Assembly (NCBI GenBank): GCA_002373045.1
Contig: DFHU01000022.1
Location: 24,835-88,834 of the forward strand
Source: Pseudoselenomonas ruminantium
GTDB taxonomy: Bacteria; Bacillota; Negativicutes; Selenomonadales; Selenomonadaceae
Direction of reading: 5' to 3'
Length of the DNA stretch: 64,000 nt
The notes beneath the pieces were generated by a model. The model was not told the origin of the DNA and ran no database searches. It saw only the letters and a program-made list of their open reading frames with translations. Positions 1 through 8,481 of this stretch are shown here, one piece after another. How positions within the stretch are numbered: position 1 is the stretch's first letter; every line of letters begins with the position of its first letter. Made by a program: the position numbers and the translations under genes.

Positions 1-2
1 AA

Positions 3-206
3 AATCAGATTTTTGGCAAGCGCTATTGTTCCAGCCGGAATTTAGCCCCACCGAAAATCAAGCGGGTGGAAGTAAAAGCCGGGAGTTGGGTAAAAACGCC
101 AAAACCGAAAAAAGGCTATTACATTCTGAAGGATTCCATACGGGAAGGGAAATTTGAAAGCGGCTTCCCGTATCAGTCCTATATCATGGTGCGGTTGCGG
201 ATTTAA
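3..206 (+). CDS. C-terminal end of an unrecognised phage protein (partial)
   Basis: The reading frame is open from the window edge and ends in TAA after the residues QSYIMVRLRI. It is lysine-rich (KIKRVEVKAGSWVKTP) and I do not recognise a domain in these 67 residues. It lies on the same strand and about 50 bp upstream of the recU-like gene, so it probably belongs to the early/replication module of the prophage. The start lies outside the window. Confidence 0.5.
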   Translation, partial: NQIFGKRYCSSRNLAPPKIKRVEVKAGSWVKTPKPKKGYYILKDSIREGKFESGFPYQSYIMVRLRI

Positions 207-258
207 GCCGCTAAGCAATAAACAGAGTTGTTCACATTATCCACAGGAGGAGATTGAT

Positions 259-804
259 TTGCGAATAAGGAGCAGTTGGGGTGGTACTCCAAAATTGAAA
301 TCCGTTCAGGGGGCAGTAAGCAATGCTCGCGGGCGGGAGTTTGAGTCTTGGATTGATGAAGCCTGCCAGCTTTACAAAGACAGGGGCATTGCCTATATCG
401 AGAAAACGCCGGAACCTTTTCACTGTCTAAAAAAAGATAAGCGTGGACGGGCAGTAGTCCAATTTATCCACCATGCGCAACCGGATTATAAGGGCGTACT
501 GCTAAATGGCCAGGCGATAATCTTTGAGGCAAAATGTACCGGCAAAGACAGGATATTACAAGATGTGCTGACTGATAACCAGTCGGAAATGCTGGGAGCC
601 TATCAGCGATTAGGAGCTTATACCGCTGTATGCGTAGGGATACGGGACAATTATTTTTTTGTGCCTTTTCATATATTTGAACACATGAAAGAGTTTTTCG
701 GCCGCAAATATGCCACAGTGGAAGATTTGAAACCATGGGCGGTGCGGTTCAATGGGGCGGCAGTTTATTTTCTGGATAATGCTGCCGTGGTTCCAAAAGA
801 ATAG
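259..804 (+). CDS. recU: RecU-like Holliday junction resolvase (phage)
   Basis: This 181-residue protein matches the RecU family (penicillin-binding-protein-related factor A), nucleases of the restriction-endonuclease fold that resolve Holliday junctions during recombination and DNA repair. Visible features are the N-terminal GREFESWIDEA segment (about 25-35), Asp76 in QPDYKG, and the Glu90-x-Lys92 pair in IIFEAK, which fit the family's D...ExK catalytic motif. I chose the TTG start at 259 because AGGAGG lies just upstream and the family normally begins close to the GREFE segment; the frame stays open upstream to an ATG at 154 but without a comparable ribosome site. It opens the early phage module and is followed 12 bp later by the PcfK-like gene. 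It ends in TAG, which shows that TAG is an ordinary stop in this phage. Confidence 0.8.
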   Translation: MRIRSSWGGTPKLKSVQGAVSNARGREFESWIDEACQLYKDRGIAYIEKTPEPFHCLKKDKRGRAVVQFIHHAQPDYKGVLLNGQAIIFEAKCTGKDRILQDVLTDNQSEMLGAYQRLGAYTAVCVGIRDNYFFVPFHIFEHMKEFFGRKYATVEDLKPWAVRFNGAAVYFLDNAAVVPKE

Positions 805-815
805 GAGGGTGTGTA

Positions 816-1271
816 ATGGCAAATTTAGAGGATTTGAAAGAACAGGCCAAACGGAAGGTTGAAGCGGAGATGACGGAGCCGGATTCTCCCATCGGGCAGA
901 TTGGTATGATATGCCTGACATGGATTGATTATGCAGATAATGCGGCAGAGATGATTTTGGGAGAAGGGAAAACGCTGGCCGGCGCTTATGAAGAAATCCG
1001 CAAATATGCGCAAAAAAATCAGAAAAGCGGTCAGACGTGCGTAGAACCGACAAAGACATTCGAGCTGGTATTGGAATATTTCGGGCAGGATGATCCCAAA
1101 GGCATCATTGAGGGCGGCCTTATGTATAGGTGTATGATGGCGGCGGCAGCCAGCTTCAAGCCCTATAACATGAATGGACCCGAACCGCCTGCCCCTGTAC
1201 CTGTACCGCAAAAAACGCAACCGGGCGCGGATTTGATGGCAGCCCTCAACGCATTGAGCCTGGAGGATTAA
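816..1271 (+). CDS. PcfK-like phage protein
   Basis: A 151-residue acidic protein that begins with a charged helix (NLEDLKEQAKRKVEAEM) and contains the segment FELVLEYFGQDDP near residue 85, followed by a proline-rich tail. The aromatic/acidic segment and the position directly before a PcfJ-like gene resemble the PcfK-like family, which is found paired with PcfJ in phages and conjugative elements. The function of this pair is not established. The start has a clear AGGAGG (803-808). Similarity is judged by eye and context, so the family name is tentative. Confidence 0.5.
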   Translation: MANLEDLKEQAKRKVEAEMTEPDSPIGQIGMICLTWIDYADNAAEMILGEGKTLAGAYEEIRKYAQKNQKSGQTCVEPTKTFELVLEYFGQDDPKGIIEGGLMYRCMMAAAASFKPYNMNGPEPPAPVPVPQKTQPGADLMAALNALSLED

Positions 1272-1275
1272 AGCT

Positions 1276-2960
1276 ATGGCAGGAAAGAATGTGCCCAAAA
1301 CGGTTTCTGAGGTGCTGGAACATTTCCGGCCATTGGAGCAGGAGCCGGATGTGGTGGAAATGGTCCGGGAGGAAATGAACGTACATTTCTTTGTAGATGA
1401 TGAGGCCTACAGGCATAAAGCATGGTGTAGCCATTGCAGGGAATGGGTGGATTTAAAAAAATCCAAGCATAGGGCTGTGACAACCTGCCCTAATTGCGGG
1501 GAACAGGGGGACGTAATCCATACCTGGCGCGGCTATAAAAACTTAGTCGACAGAACCCTGACATATATCTATAGCAAATCCGCCAAATCTTCGGAGGACA
1601 CCATCACGGCGCGGGCGGTTTATATGGAGTGCCGCTGGTATCAGGAAAACGCACAGCATACCACCTATACGCTACCATGGGATATAGTCACTTACATGGC
1701 AGTGGACAGCTATTATGTATTTGTCTACGGGCAGGGAGCGGTACAGACAAGACCAGTCAATAATTCCCGCCATAGCGCGCGATTCGGTGGAGCTCAACAA
1801 ACGATAAGCAAATCCATAAATGACAGATTAAGTGTATACGCTAACGGTTGCTTTGGTCAGCCCAGACATATAACACTTGCCGTTGACGAGGACAGCATAG
1901 ACGAGGCAGTGAAAGACACGCCGTTCCGTTATGTCTGGGATGAAATCAGCGGCAGCTTCACTGACCGGGGAACCATGAGGGCATACATACAGGTTTTCAG
2001 CAAAATTGCAAAGTACCCTTCGCGGTGGAGGCGTTGGCAAAAATGGGAAGCCCTACCCGTGATTGGTTATACCAGTTGACAGAGGGCGGGCGTACAGCGG
2101 GCGGCTTAATTAACTGGCGGGGCAAGACTCTTGGCAAGGTTTTTCGTTACAATCTGTCCAAAGAGGAAAAAGCATGGCTAAGAACAGCAGGAGCCACACA
2201 GATATATGTCGGTAGCCTGTTCGAGGCGTGGGCATGGTTGCGAAAACAGGGCAATATGAGTATCACCATGATGGATATAGATAAGTATTGTATGTGGGAT
2301 ATTGCAGCCATGAAAAAAGCGCAGGAAGTAATCAGCCTGCCGCGCCTGATGCGCTACCTTGACCGCCAACAGAAAGAACATTCGCACCATGTCAGGATTA
2401 CTTTAGGTATCTATCTTGACTATCTGAACGATTGCCGGGAACTGGGGGCGGACATGACCAAGAAATCCGTTTTTATGCCTCGTGACCTGGTAGAGGCCCA
2501 TGATGCCCTGAACCGGGAAATCCGGCAGATAAGGGAATTGCAGCGCGAAGAAGAAGAACTCAAAAAATCCCGAGGCAGAAAGCGGCAGGCTGGGCAGAAA
2601 AACAAGCTCTATAAGAAACTCAGGAAGAAAATTCTGCAACAGTATGCTTTTGAAGCAGACGGCATGATGATTTATGTCCCCAAGAAGCTAGAAGAACTCA
2701 TAGACGAAGGTATAGCCATGCACAGCTGCGTGGGCGGCTATGTTGACCGGGTAGCAGAAGGAAGAACTATTGTTGTATTTATCCGTTCGGTGGCAGACCA
2801 TAGGGAGCGTATTGGTACTATGGAAATCAGTCGGGACGGAACCAGCATTATACAGGCACGAGCAAAATATAATCAGGATTTGCCGCCGGAGGCAGCAGAT
2901 TTTGTCCGGAAGTTCAAAGAAATCAAAATAGATAAGATTATTAGGAGGAAATCCGCATGA
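1276..2960 (+). pseudogene. PcfJ-like protein, split by a frameshift near 2017
   Basis: Two overlapping frames together make one PcfJ-like protein of about 560 residues. The first part (from 1276) carries a zinc-ribbon with Cys51/Cys54 and Cys71/Cys74 and runs to 2079. The second part continues the same protein in the -1 frame, as FAVEALAKMG directly after the residues KYP, and contains the family's C-terminal signature around HSCVGGYVDRV (about 2718-2752) and ends at 2960. The junction lies in tacccttcgc (2014-2023). A one-base deletion, a sequencing error, or less likely programmed slippage would explain it; there is no classical slippery heptamer. PcfJ-like proteins occur in phages and conjugative elements and their biochemical role is unknown. 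The stop overlaps the next start (ATGA). Confidence 0.7.
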
Positions 2961-4012
2961 TGGAAAATATGGAAAATATGCCGGCAGCGGCAGCAGAAAA
3001 CAACGTTATGGAAACCAATGAGCAGAAACTGGCCCGTCTGGCTACTGAAATTAACACGATAAAAGCACAGGTGCAGGCGGTGGTACAGAATGCCACACTG
3101 GAAATCGGCCAGCGACTGGTTCAGGCGAAAGCGGCTGTACCACATGGATTGTGGGGAAAATGGCTTAGTGAGTCTGTGGATTATTCGGAACGTACAGCGC
3201 AAATGCTCATAAGCACATTTGAGCGATTCGGCAATGGACAGCAAAAACTTTTTGGGGCAAGTGTTGACCCGGAGCTGGTAGCGCAGCTCAACCGTTCCCA
3301 GCTGTTCACGCTCATGTCCATTAAGAATGAAGATGAGTGTATCGCTTTTATGGAGGAACACCGGGAAGACCTGCCGGACATGTCCAAACGAGATTTGGAA
3401 AAGGCCATTCGGGAACGTGATCAGGCGCGGCAGGATTTAGATGCGTGGCGGACACAATGCGCCGACCTGACCGATAAGGCTGACAAGGCGGCACAAAAGG
3501 CAGAAAAGCTCAAGGCAGAACTGGCCAAACTTAAGGCCGACACGGCGGCGGGCGGCGAGGAAGTCGAAAAGCTCAAAGCTGAAAACGAAAAATTGCAGAA
3601 ATCGCTTGACCTGGAAAAAAGCCACGCTGTCGGTTCATATAATGATGCCATTGAAGCTCAGCGGCAGCTTTGTGAGGAACGGGCTAAATATGAAGAACAA
3701 ATCAAGATACTCAAAGAAGCTCAGGAAAATGCTGATAGTGAGGAATTACATCGGGTGCAGGTAGAGTCAGCAGCTAGGGCCGGGCGGATTAAAGACCTCG
3801 AAAAAGAATTGGAGAACCTGAAAAAAGCACAGCCTGCCTCAACGGTGGAGATTAGTCAAGGGGAAAAAGACTTTGGCAGGCACTTTGAGAACTGCAAGGC
3901 CGAATTTACTGCCCTTATGAATGCCATGGGAACCATACCGGCAGAAAATCAGGATAAGTGCCGGGGAAAGATGCGTAAAATGCTGGACCTTATGAACCAG
4001 CTGATAGGCTAG
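2957..4012 (+). CDS. DUF3102-domain coiled-coil phage protein
   Basis: A 351-residue protein. Residues about 20-95 (LARLATEINTIKAQVQAVV then ATLEIGQRLVQAKAAVPHG and WGKWLSESVDYSERTAQ) match the DUF3102 family, often found in phages and integrative elements and thought to bind DNA. From about 140 to 300 it is a long, highly charged coiled coil rich in K, E, A and L. The C-terminal 50 residues contain a conserved-looking FGRHFENCKAEFTALMNAM stretch. It overlaps the preceding PcfJ-like gene by 4 bp and has TAGGAGGAAAT upstream of ATG 2957. The biological role is unknown; association with DNA replication or recombination is an inference from its neighbours. Confidence 0.7.
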   Translation: MMENMENMPAAAAENNVMETNEQKLARLATEINTIKAQVQAVVQNATLEIGQRLVQAKAAVPHGLWGKWLSESVDYSERTAQMLISTFERFGNGQQKLFGASVDPELVAQLNRSQLFTLMSIKNEDECIAFMEEHREDLPDMSKRDLEKAIRERDQARQDLDAWRTQCADLTDKADKAAQKAEKLKAELAKLKADTAAGGEEVEKLKAENEKLQKSLDLEKSHAVGSYNDAIEAQRQLCEERAKYEEQIKILKEAQENADSEELHRVQVESAARAGRIKDLEKELENLKKAQPASTVEISQGEKDFGRHFENCKAEFTALMNAMGTIPAENQDKCRGKMRKMLDLMNQLIG

Positions 4013-4031
4013 AAAATGGAGGCGTTTTCAA

Positions 4032-4610
4032 ATGGGAAATTTTGCAAAGCAGATGAAGCGCAAGCAGCTGCAGAAATCCAATAAGGGAGCAGCTCAGGTC
4101 ATGAGACAAGCCGGCAGGGCAGATAAGCAGGTAATGACCGCCTATGAACGGCAGAATGTTACTGATATGCTCACTGAAATAAATACGGCTCGAGATTTAA
4201 CGATTATTTTCTTTGTGGCAGCACATCGAATCTTTGGATTCGCTGGAAAACGGCTCAAGCGGCTAGTAGAAAAGATGGGGTCACATATCGAGTGTATCCG
4301 GCAGGGCTATGTCACGGTGAGAGATATTGAGAAAATCCTTGAGGAAGAGGCCCACATGGTCATTGACCATAAGGACATAAAGAAGGTTTCCCGTACCCGT
4401 TCCATAAAATGGAGGGTACAGGGAGAAATGACAGCAGCCTTCCTGATTTCATTATTGGATGGTTGGGGATATAAGAAGGTACGGTTGGAGCGAGTGTATG
4501 AAGAAGCTGCCCGGATTGCAGACGGGCTTGCCACAAAAGAATTTACCATGGAAGATTTGAAAGAACTACTGACAGGTGAAGCTCACTATACAAACGAGGC
4601 AGTGGCATGA
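4032..4610 (+). CDS. Unrecognised phage protein
   Basis: A 192-residue basic protein with no family I can name. The first 35 residues are strongly basic (KQMKRKQLQKSNKG). A short hydrophobic stretch (LTIIFFVAAHRIFGFAG, about 56-72) is followed by helical segments, and the last 40 residues are acidic. It sits 19 bp after the DUF3102 gene and 24 bp before the MazG-like gene, each with its own ribosome site (ATGGAGG before this one). Context places it in the early phage operon. Confidence 0.6.
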   Translation: MGNFAKQMKRKQLQKSNKGAAQVMRQAGRADKQVMTAYERQNVTDMLTEINTARDLTIIFFVAAHRIFGFAGKRLKRLVEKMGSHIECIRQGYVTVRDIEKILEEEAHMVIDHKDIKKVSRTRSIKWRVQGEMTAAFLISLLDGWGYKKVRLERVYEEAARIADGLATKEFTMEDLKELLTGEAHYTNEAVA

Positions 4611-4633
4611 TGGTTAAATAATCAGGAGGAAAT

Positions 4634-5161
4634 ATGATGGATAAGAAAACACTGATAGACAAGGTAAAAGAATGTGAAGCCTTTGAGACAGAAAATAGAA
4701 TGGGGAAAATTTACGAAGCCAGAGCAAAGGCCAAAGCAATACAGGAAGCAGAAAGAAAGTCTTTTGAAGAATATAACAGAGGATTCATAGATGGCTTTCA
4801 GGATGGCTACGGCAGCGCTGTTGATGCGTTGGAAGATACGCTTAGAAACTGTGATGGTGAGGTGGAGGCTGAAAAAAGCGAAGCGCCCAGCAATGACCTG
4901 CCTTTGCCGGTAGTGAGAGTTGGGAATAGAGAAATGAAACGCTGCAGTACAGTTGATTGGCTGGCCAAGGTAATAGAAGAAGTAAGCGAAGTAGGAACGG
5001 CAAAAAATGAGCCATGTATGGTTGAAGAGATAGCTGATTTTATAACCGTAGGCATATCATGGCTGAACGCTCTGGGCTATAACGAGCAAGCCAGAGCAAA
5101 GATTTTTCGGGCGGTTAATGCCAAGAACCGGGCCAGAGGCTATTTAGGTGATAAATCATGA
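4634..5161 (+). CDS. MazG-like NTP pyrophosphohydrolase-type protein (phage)
   Basis: This 175-residue protein ends in an all-alpha NTP-PPase (MazG-like) domain. The two metal-binding signatures are visible: E115/E116 with E119 (AKVIEEVSEV) and E131/E132 with D135 (EEIADFITVG). Such domains hydrolyse nucleoside triphosphates to monophosphates and are common in phages, where they may adjust nucleotide pools. The N-terminal 100 residues are a charged helical region with the glycine-rich segment RGFIDGFQDGYG and have no assigned function. AGGAGG precedes the tandem ATG codons. The stop overlaps the next small gene's ATG (ATGA). Confidence 0.7.
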   Translation: MMDKKTLIDKVKECEAFETENRMGKIYEARAKAKAIQEAERKSFEEYNRGFIDGFQDGYGSAVDALEDTLRNCDGEVEAEKSEAPSNDLPLPVVRVGNREMKRCSTVDWLAKVIEEVSEVGTAKNEPCMVEEIADFITVGISWLNALGYNEQARAKIFRAVNAKNRARGYLGDKS

Positions 5162-5325
5162 GCAAAATGCGAAGGCGAATTTTAGGGCACACGGAAACGA
5201 TGGGCTATACAAAGTTGGAGAGCCTTGACTGGTGTCTGCGGACAATCAACCGCAAACGGCGTGTTATAGGTAAGGCGGAACTCAGAAAGAGGCTGGCCAA
5301 GGATTTAGCAAAGGTAAAGGAATGA
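5158..5325 (+). CDS. Small basic phage protein (55 aa)
   Basis: A 55-codon frame beginning MSKMRRRILGHTETMG, with 18 Arg/Lys residues. Its ATG overlaps the TGA of the MazG-like gene, the usual sign of translational coupling in this operon. There is no recognisable domain; the charge would suit a nucleic-acid-binding protein, but that is only a guess. Confidence 0.5.
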   Translation: MSKMRRRILGHTETMGYTKLESLDWCLRTINRKRRVIGKAELRKRLAKDLAKVKE

Positions 5326-5353
5326 CGGATGAAGAGTTGGGGACGTGAAGAAG

Positions 5354-5761
5354 ATGAAGAAAATTAAGACTAATATGTGTGATTGCTGCAAAGAAATTTG
5401 GAATCAATGCAATATCAGTGAAGTAAGTTTGGGAGAACGCAGCCTCTATTTATGCCCAGATTGTTTTAAGGAATTTAAAGCTCTAACGAATCTACCAGAA
5501 TCCTATCTGATGATTTCAGAGTTTGAAAAAGACAATGATGAAAGAAGAGTTGACGTCAAAATTAAAAATTTGACCGTAGAAGATATTTGCTTTTCGGTTG
5601 GTGCGTTATTGAGGGAAATAACTGAAGAAAATTTCGATAATAAATTAGAGAGGCTGTTTTTCAAATTGCAAGCCGTACAAGATATTTGTACAATGCTCGA
5701 TTTGAAACCAATAGCAAAAAGTATTGAAAATGCAATAAATCAAGCAAAGAAACTGCAATAA
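5354..5761 (+). CDS. Small phage protein with N-terminal zinc-ribbon-like cysteines
   Basis: A protein of about 135 residues with paired cysteines in its first 35 residues (MCDCCKEIW, then YLCPDCFKEF), as in a small zinc ribbon. The remainder is acidic and predicted helical (VDVKIKNLTVEDICFSVG onward). No family is recognised. The start is uncertain: a GTG at 5345 is nearly adjacent to the GGGGA site, while the ATG at 5354 is about 10 bp from it and is preferred here. The coding sequence is AT-richer than its neighbours, suggesting a late-acquired cassette at the end of the early operon. A strong terminator follows 14 bp after the stop. Confidence 0.55.
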   Translation: MKKIKTNMCDCCKEIWNQCNISEVSLGERSLYLCPDCFKEFKALTNLPESYLMISEFEKDNDERRVDVKIKNLTVEDICFSVGALLREITEENFDNKLERLFFKLQAVQDICTMLDLKPIAKSIENAINQAKKLQ

Positions 5762-5774
5762 AATATTTTTGTAG

Positions 5775-5800
5775 CGGGCGGCGCATAACCGCCCGTTTTT
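5775..5800 (+). terminator. Rho-independent terminator of the early phage operon
   Basis: The stem CGGGCGG (5775-5781) pairs with CCGCCCG (5789-5795) around a 7-nt loop and is followed by five T. It separates the early operon from the late-regulator gene. Confidence 0.8.
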
Positions 5801-5814
5801 GCTGTGTTCTTCAA

Positions 5815-5834
5815 GATAATGTGGTAAAATAATA
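5815..5834 (+). promoter_or_regulatory. Promoter of the late regulator gene (extended -10)
   Basis: The segment contains TGGTAAAAT, an extended -10 element (TGnTAAAAT), about 30 bp before the start codon. A weak TTGCTG lies 20 bp upstream of the -10 box. The 19-bp core (gataatgtggtaaaataat) is identical to the sequence in front of both IS5-like transposase copies at 51184 and 53554. Confidence 0.55.
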
Positions 5835-5858
5835 ACAGAGGTTTAGGGAGGGCACATC

Positions 5859-6374
5859 ATGGAGAGTAAAAAGAAATACAAGAATTTTATTCAGACCACA
5901 AGAAGCTATCTGAAGCATTTACGACAGTTTCGGATAGCGACGGAGAACATGCGAGAACAGCTGGCCCTTTGGCGTAAGGAATTGCAGGACATCGATGCTT
6001 TTATAGCGGCGCCCATTGCGCAGTATGGGGGCGGCACGGGACATGGGACGGCAGAATTAAACAGCGTGGAAGCTGCTGCTGCCCGTCGTGAAAAGTTGCT
6101 TCCCTGCATTGAACGCACTGAAAAAGAACTGGATAAGGTGGAGCATATCATCAATACTATAGGCAGATCCATGACGGTGCTAGATACAGAAGAATTGCTG
6201 CTGCTGGAAGGCCATTACATAAAGGGTCAAAGCTGGCGTGAGATATCGGATAACCTGTATATTTCCGAGAAGTGGGCGGCTGAAAAAGGCGGCAGGGCCA
6301 TCAAGAAACTGGCAGAAGCAATGTTTGCGGATATGGTCAGCAGACACCAGCTTTCCTTCATATTTGCAAGCTGA
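5859..6374 (+). CDS. Sigma-region-4-like phage regulator (DUF1492/ArpU type)
   Basis: A 171-residue protein with a helical N-terminal half and a C-terminal helix-turn-helix of sigma-70 region 4 type (about 112-155: LDTEELLLLEGHYIKGQSW, REISDNLYISEKWAAEKG). Phage proteins of this shape (RinA, ArpU, DUF1492 groups) activate late gene transcription. Its place, alone behind its own promoter and just upstream of the terminase genes, is the classical one for a late activator. The start has GGGAGG upstream. The exact subfamily is not certain. Confidence 0.65.
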   Translation: MESKKKYKNFIQTTRSYLKHLRQFRIATENMREQLALWRKELQDIDAFIAAPIAQYGGGTGHGTAELNSVEAAAARREKLLPCIERTEKELDKVEHIINTIGRSMTVLDTEELLLLEGHYIKGQSWREISDNLYISEKWAAEKGGRAIKKLAEAMFADMVSRHQLSFIFAS

Positions 6375-6719
6375 CTGTGGATAACTTATGAAATCTGTGG
6401 ATGAAACAGGAAAATCACAGGAAAACAACAGGAAAAAAGTACGGAAAACCGATGTATAATAGTATCATAAAGTTTTGGGCAAAAGCCCGAGACTCCCACT
6501 TAAATCCTCTAAATTGGAAAATTCCCCTAAGAAGACGGCGAAGCTATAAGCTAGCCGCCTTTTACTTTGATATAGGCAGGACGAGCACTTTGCAGATTTG
6601 CAGAGTGCTTTTTTGATGGGCATAACCGCAACCGGGCGCGGATTTGTGGATTGATGGCAAATTCGCCGCCTGGTGGGCGGCTGGAAAGGATGATTTTTGT
6701 ATGGGCGGTGGTGGATGAT
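6375..6719 (+). other. Late-control intergenic region with TATAAT box and two hairpins
   Basis: No convincing gene lies here. A TATAAT box at 6455-6460 is followed by a small hairpin (gggcaaaagccc, about 6478-6489), a longer imperfect hairpin with arms ggcg..agct and agct..cgcc (about 6536-6559) ending in TTTT, and a terminator at 6584-6614. The region could give a short non-coding transcript of about 80-150 nt, or hold the late promoter with attenuators. A 71-codon open frame (6401-6616) has no ribosome site and no recognisable protein pattern. Confidence 0.45.
6584..6614 (+). terminator. Terminator-like hairpin upstream of the terminase genes
   Basis: AGCACT (6584-6589) and TGCA (6591-6594) pair with TGCA (6599-6602) and AGTGCT (6604-6609), followed by TTTTT. 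Closely related hairpins occur at 14282 and 28803 in this prophage. Confidence 0.7.
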
Positions 6720-7247
6720 GTGAAGGAACAGAAACTAACGGCGCGGCAAAGCCTCTTTGTAAATTATTACATCGAGACAGGCAACGCTACAGAGGCCGCT
6801 CGCCGGGCTGGATACAGCGAGAAGTATGCCAACACCAACGCTGGAAAAATACTACAAAATACTACAATCAAAAAGGCCATCACCGCGCGGATGAAGCAGC
6901 GAGAGAAGAAAAGCATTGCCAAAGCCGATGAGGTGCTGGCATTTCTTACAAAGGTTTTGCGTGGGCAGGTAAAAGATGAGCAGATAGTAGTGTTAGGCAC
7001 TGGCGGAGGGAAAAGCCGGGCCGTCAAGGAGGAAGTGAAGGTTTCTTCCCGGGACAGGCTAAAGGCGGCAGAGCAGCTGCTCAAACGGTACCCAGCTACG
7101 CTGGATAAGGCCGAACAGAAAGCACGCATTAAGAAGCTGGAAGCCGACCTCAAAGCTATGGAGGCAGAAAAGGCGGTAGCGGCTGATGATGTGGTAATCG
7201 TAGATGATTGGATGTGTGAGAATGACAACGAAAATACATCTTCCTGA
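6720..7247 (+). CDS. Phage terminase small subunit
   Basis: The protein has the Terminase_2 pattern: KEQKLTARQSLFVNYYIET, then NATEAARRAGYSEKYA, a DNA-binding helix-turn-helix near the N-terminus, followed by a coiled coil and an acidic tail (about 175 residues). It recognises viral DNA and hands it to the large subunit for packaging. The GTG at 6720 is preferred because it is preceded by GGTGGTGG at a good distance and gives the usual family N-terminus. In-frame ATG codons at 6651 and 6690 would add residues without similarity, and the Shine-Dalgarno of the latter is too close. The gene overlaps the large subunit by 26 bp. Confidence 0.8.
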   Translation: MKEQKLTARQSLFVNYYIETGNATEAARRAGYSEKYANTNAGKILQNTTIKKAITARMKQREKKSIAKADEVLAFLTKVLRGQVKDEQIVVLGTGGGKSRAVKEEVKVSSRDRLKAAEQLLKRYPATLDKAEQKARIKKLEADLKAMEAEKAVAADDVVIVDDWMCENDNENTSS

Positions 7248-8469
7248 TATTGTGGCACCGCATTTCAAGGAGCTCCATATAGATATTCAGAAACATGGCC
7301 ATACATTCTATTGGGAAGAAGGCGGCCGGGGTTCCACAAAATCATCCCATATAAGCGTGGAAATACCCTTGCTCCTGCTCAAACACCCAAACTGTCACGC
7401 TGTTATCCTGCGCAAGGTCGGGAATACCATCAAAAACAGCGTATATCCGCAGATGCAATGGGCAATTGATAAGCTGGGACTAACAAGCCGGTTCAAGTTC
7501 AAAACAAGCCCCCACGAAATCACCTACAAAAAGACAGGCCAAAAGATTCTTTTCATGGGCGTGGATGATCCACAAAAAATCAAGTCGATAAAACTGCCTT
7601 TTGGCTATATCGGGATTTGCTGGTGTGAGGAGCTTGACCAGTTCGATGGCATGGAGGAAATCCGAAACCTCAATCAGTCGCTTTTGCGTGGCGGCGATGC
7701 GTATTGGTGGTTTGGTTCATTCAATCCGCCCAAAAGTCAAAACAACTGGGTCAATGAGGAGAAACTACTGGAGGACGCTGACCGGCTTATCCATCATTCA
7801 GATTATCGAGGAGTACCAGTCGAATGGTTAGGGCAGCGTTTCATTGATGAGGCAGAAAAGCTCAAAGCCAAGAACCTGCGCAGTTATGAACATGAATATC
7901 TGGGGAAAGTCACCGGCACGGGCGGCGCTGTCTTTGAGAATGTCGAAGATATGGAAATGACCGACGAGCAGTTAAGTCAATTTGACCGGCTATATTATGG
8001 GCTTGACTACGGCTTTGCAGTTGACCCTTTGGCATTTCTTTGTATCTACTATGATTCAAAGCATGAGGATGTGTATATCTTTGATGAGATATACCAGCAG
8101 AAACTTTCAAACAGTAAGGCCGTGGAGCTGATAAAGCCGAAAGCGGCTTTTAGGCGAGTAATTGCCGATTCTGCTGAACCTAAGAGCATTGCTGAAATGC
8201 GAGGCATGGGGCTGAATATTACAGGGGCGCGAAAGGGGCCTGATTCCGTAGACCATGGCATTAAGTGGCTGCAGGATAGGGCGCACATCTACATCGACAA
8301 GCGCCGGTGCCCGAACACCTATAAGGAATTTGTCATGTATGAGTATGAGAAAAACCGTCAGGGGCAATTTATCAGCGCCTACCCGGACGCTAATAACCAT
8401 GCGATAGACGCTGCACGCTACGGGTTGAGCGAAGCTATGCGGGCGGGTGGCGTGAGAGTATTCAAGTAA
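7222..8469 (+). CDS. Phage terminase large subunit (PBSX XtmB type)
   Basis: About 415 residues. It is the ATP-driven DNA-packaging motor and headful/site nuclease. The Walker A-like loop GGRGSTKSS sits near residue 35 and the Walker B-like GICWCEELDQF near 135. The C-terminal RNase H-like nuclease domain begins at YYGLDYGFAVDP, with further acidic residues in VIADSAEPKS and NNHAIDAARYG. The ATG at 7222 (MTTKIHLPD) is chosen over an ATG at 7204 because it gives the family's normal N-terminus. The portal gene follows after 12 bp. Confidence 0.9.
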   Translation: MTTKIHLPDIVAPHFKELHIDIQKHGHTFYWEEGGRGSTKSSHISVEIPLLLLKHPNCHAVILRKVGNTIKNSVYPQMQWAIDKLGLTSRFKFKTSPHEITYKKTGQKILFMGVDDPQKIKSIKLPFGYIGICWCEELDQFDGMEEIRNLNQSLLRGGDAYWWFGSFNPPKSQNNWVNEEKLLEDADRLIHHSDYRGVPVEWLGQRFIDEAEKLKAKNLRSYEHEYLGKVTGTGGAVFENVEDMEMTDEQLSQFDRLYYGLDYGFAVDPLAFLCIYYDSKHEDVYIFDEIYQQKLSNSKAVELIKPKAAFRRVIADSAEPKSIAEMRGMGLNITGARKGPDSVDHGIKWLQDRAHIYIDKRRCPNTYKEFVMYEYEKNRQGQFISAYPDANNHAIDAARYGLSEAMRAGGVRVFK

Positions 8470-8481
8470 GGAGGTGAGTGA

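Noticed and set aside
2025..2960. Second half of the PcfJ-like protein as an independent gene
   Set aside because: Its GTG start lies inside the first half without a ribosome site, and the two halves join into one family-length protein.
6401..6616. A 71-codon frame in the late-control region
   Set aside because: No ribosome site, arginine-rich reading through hairpins and a terminator, and no protein-like pattern.
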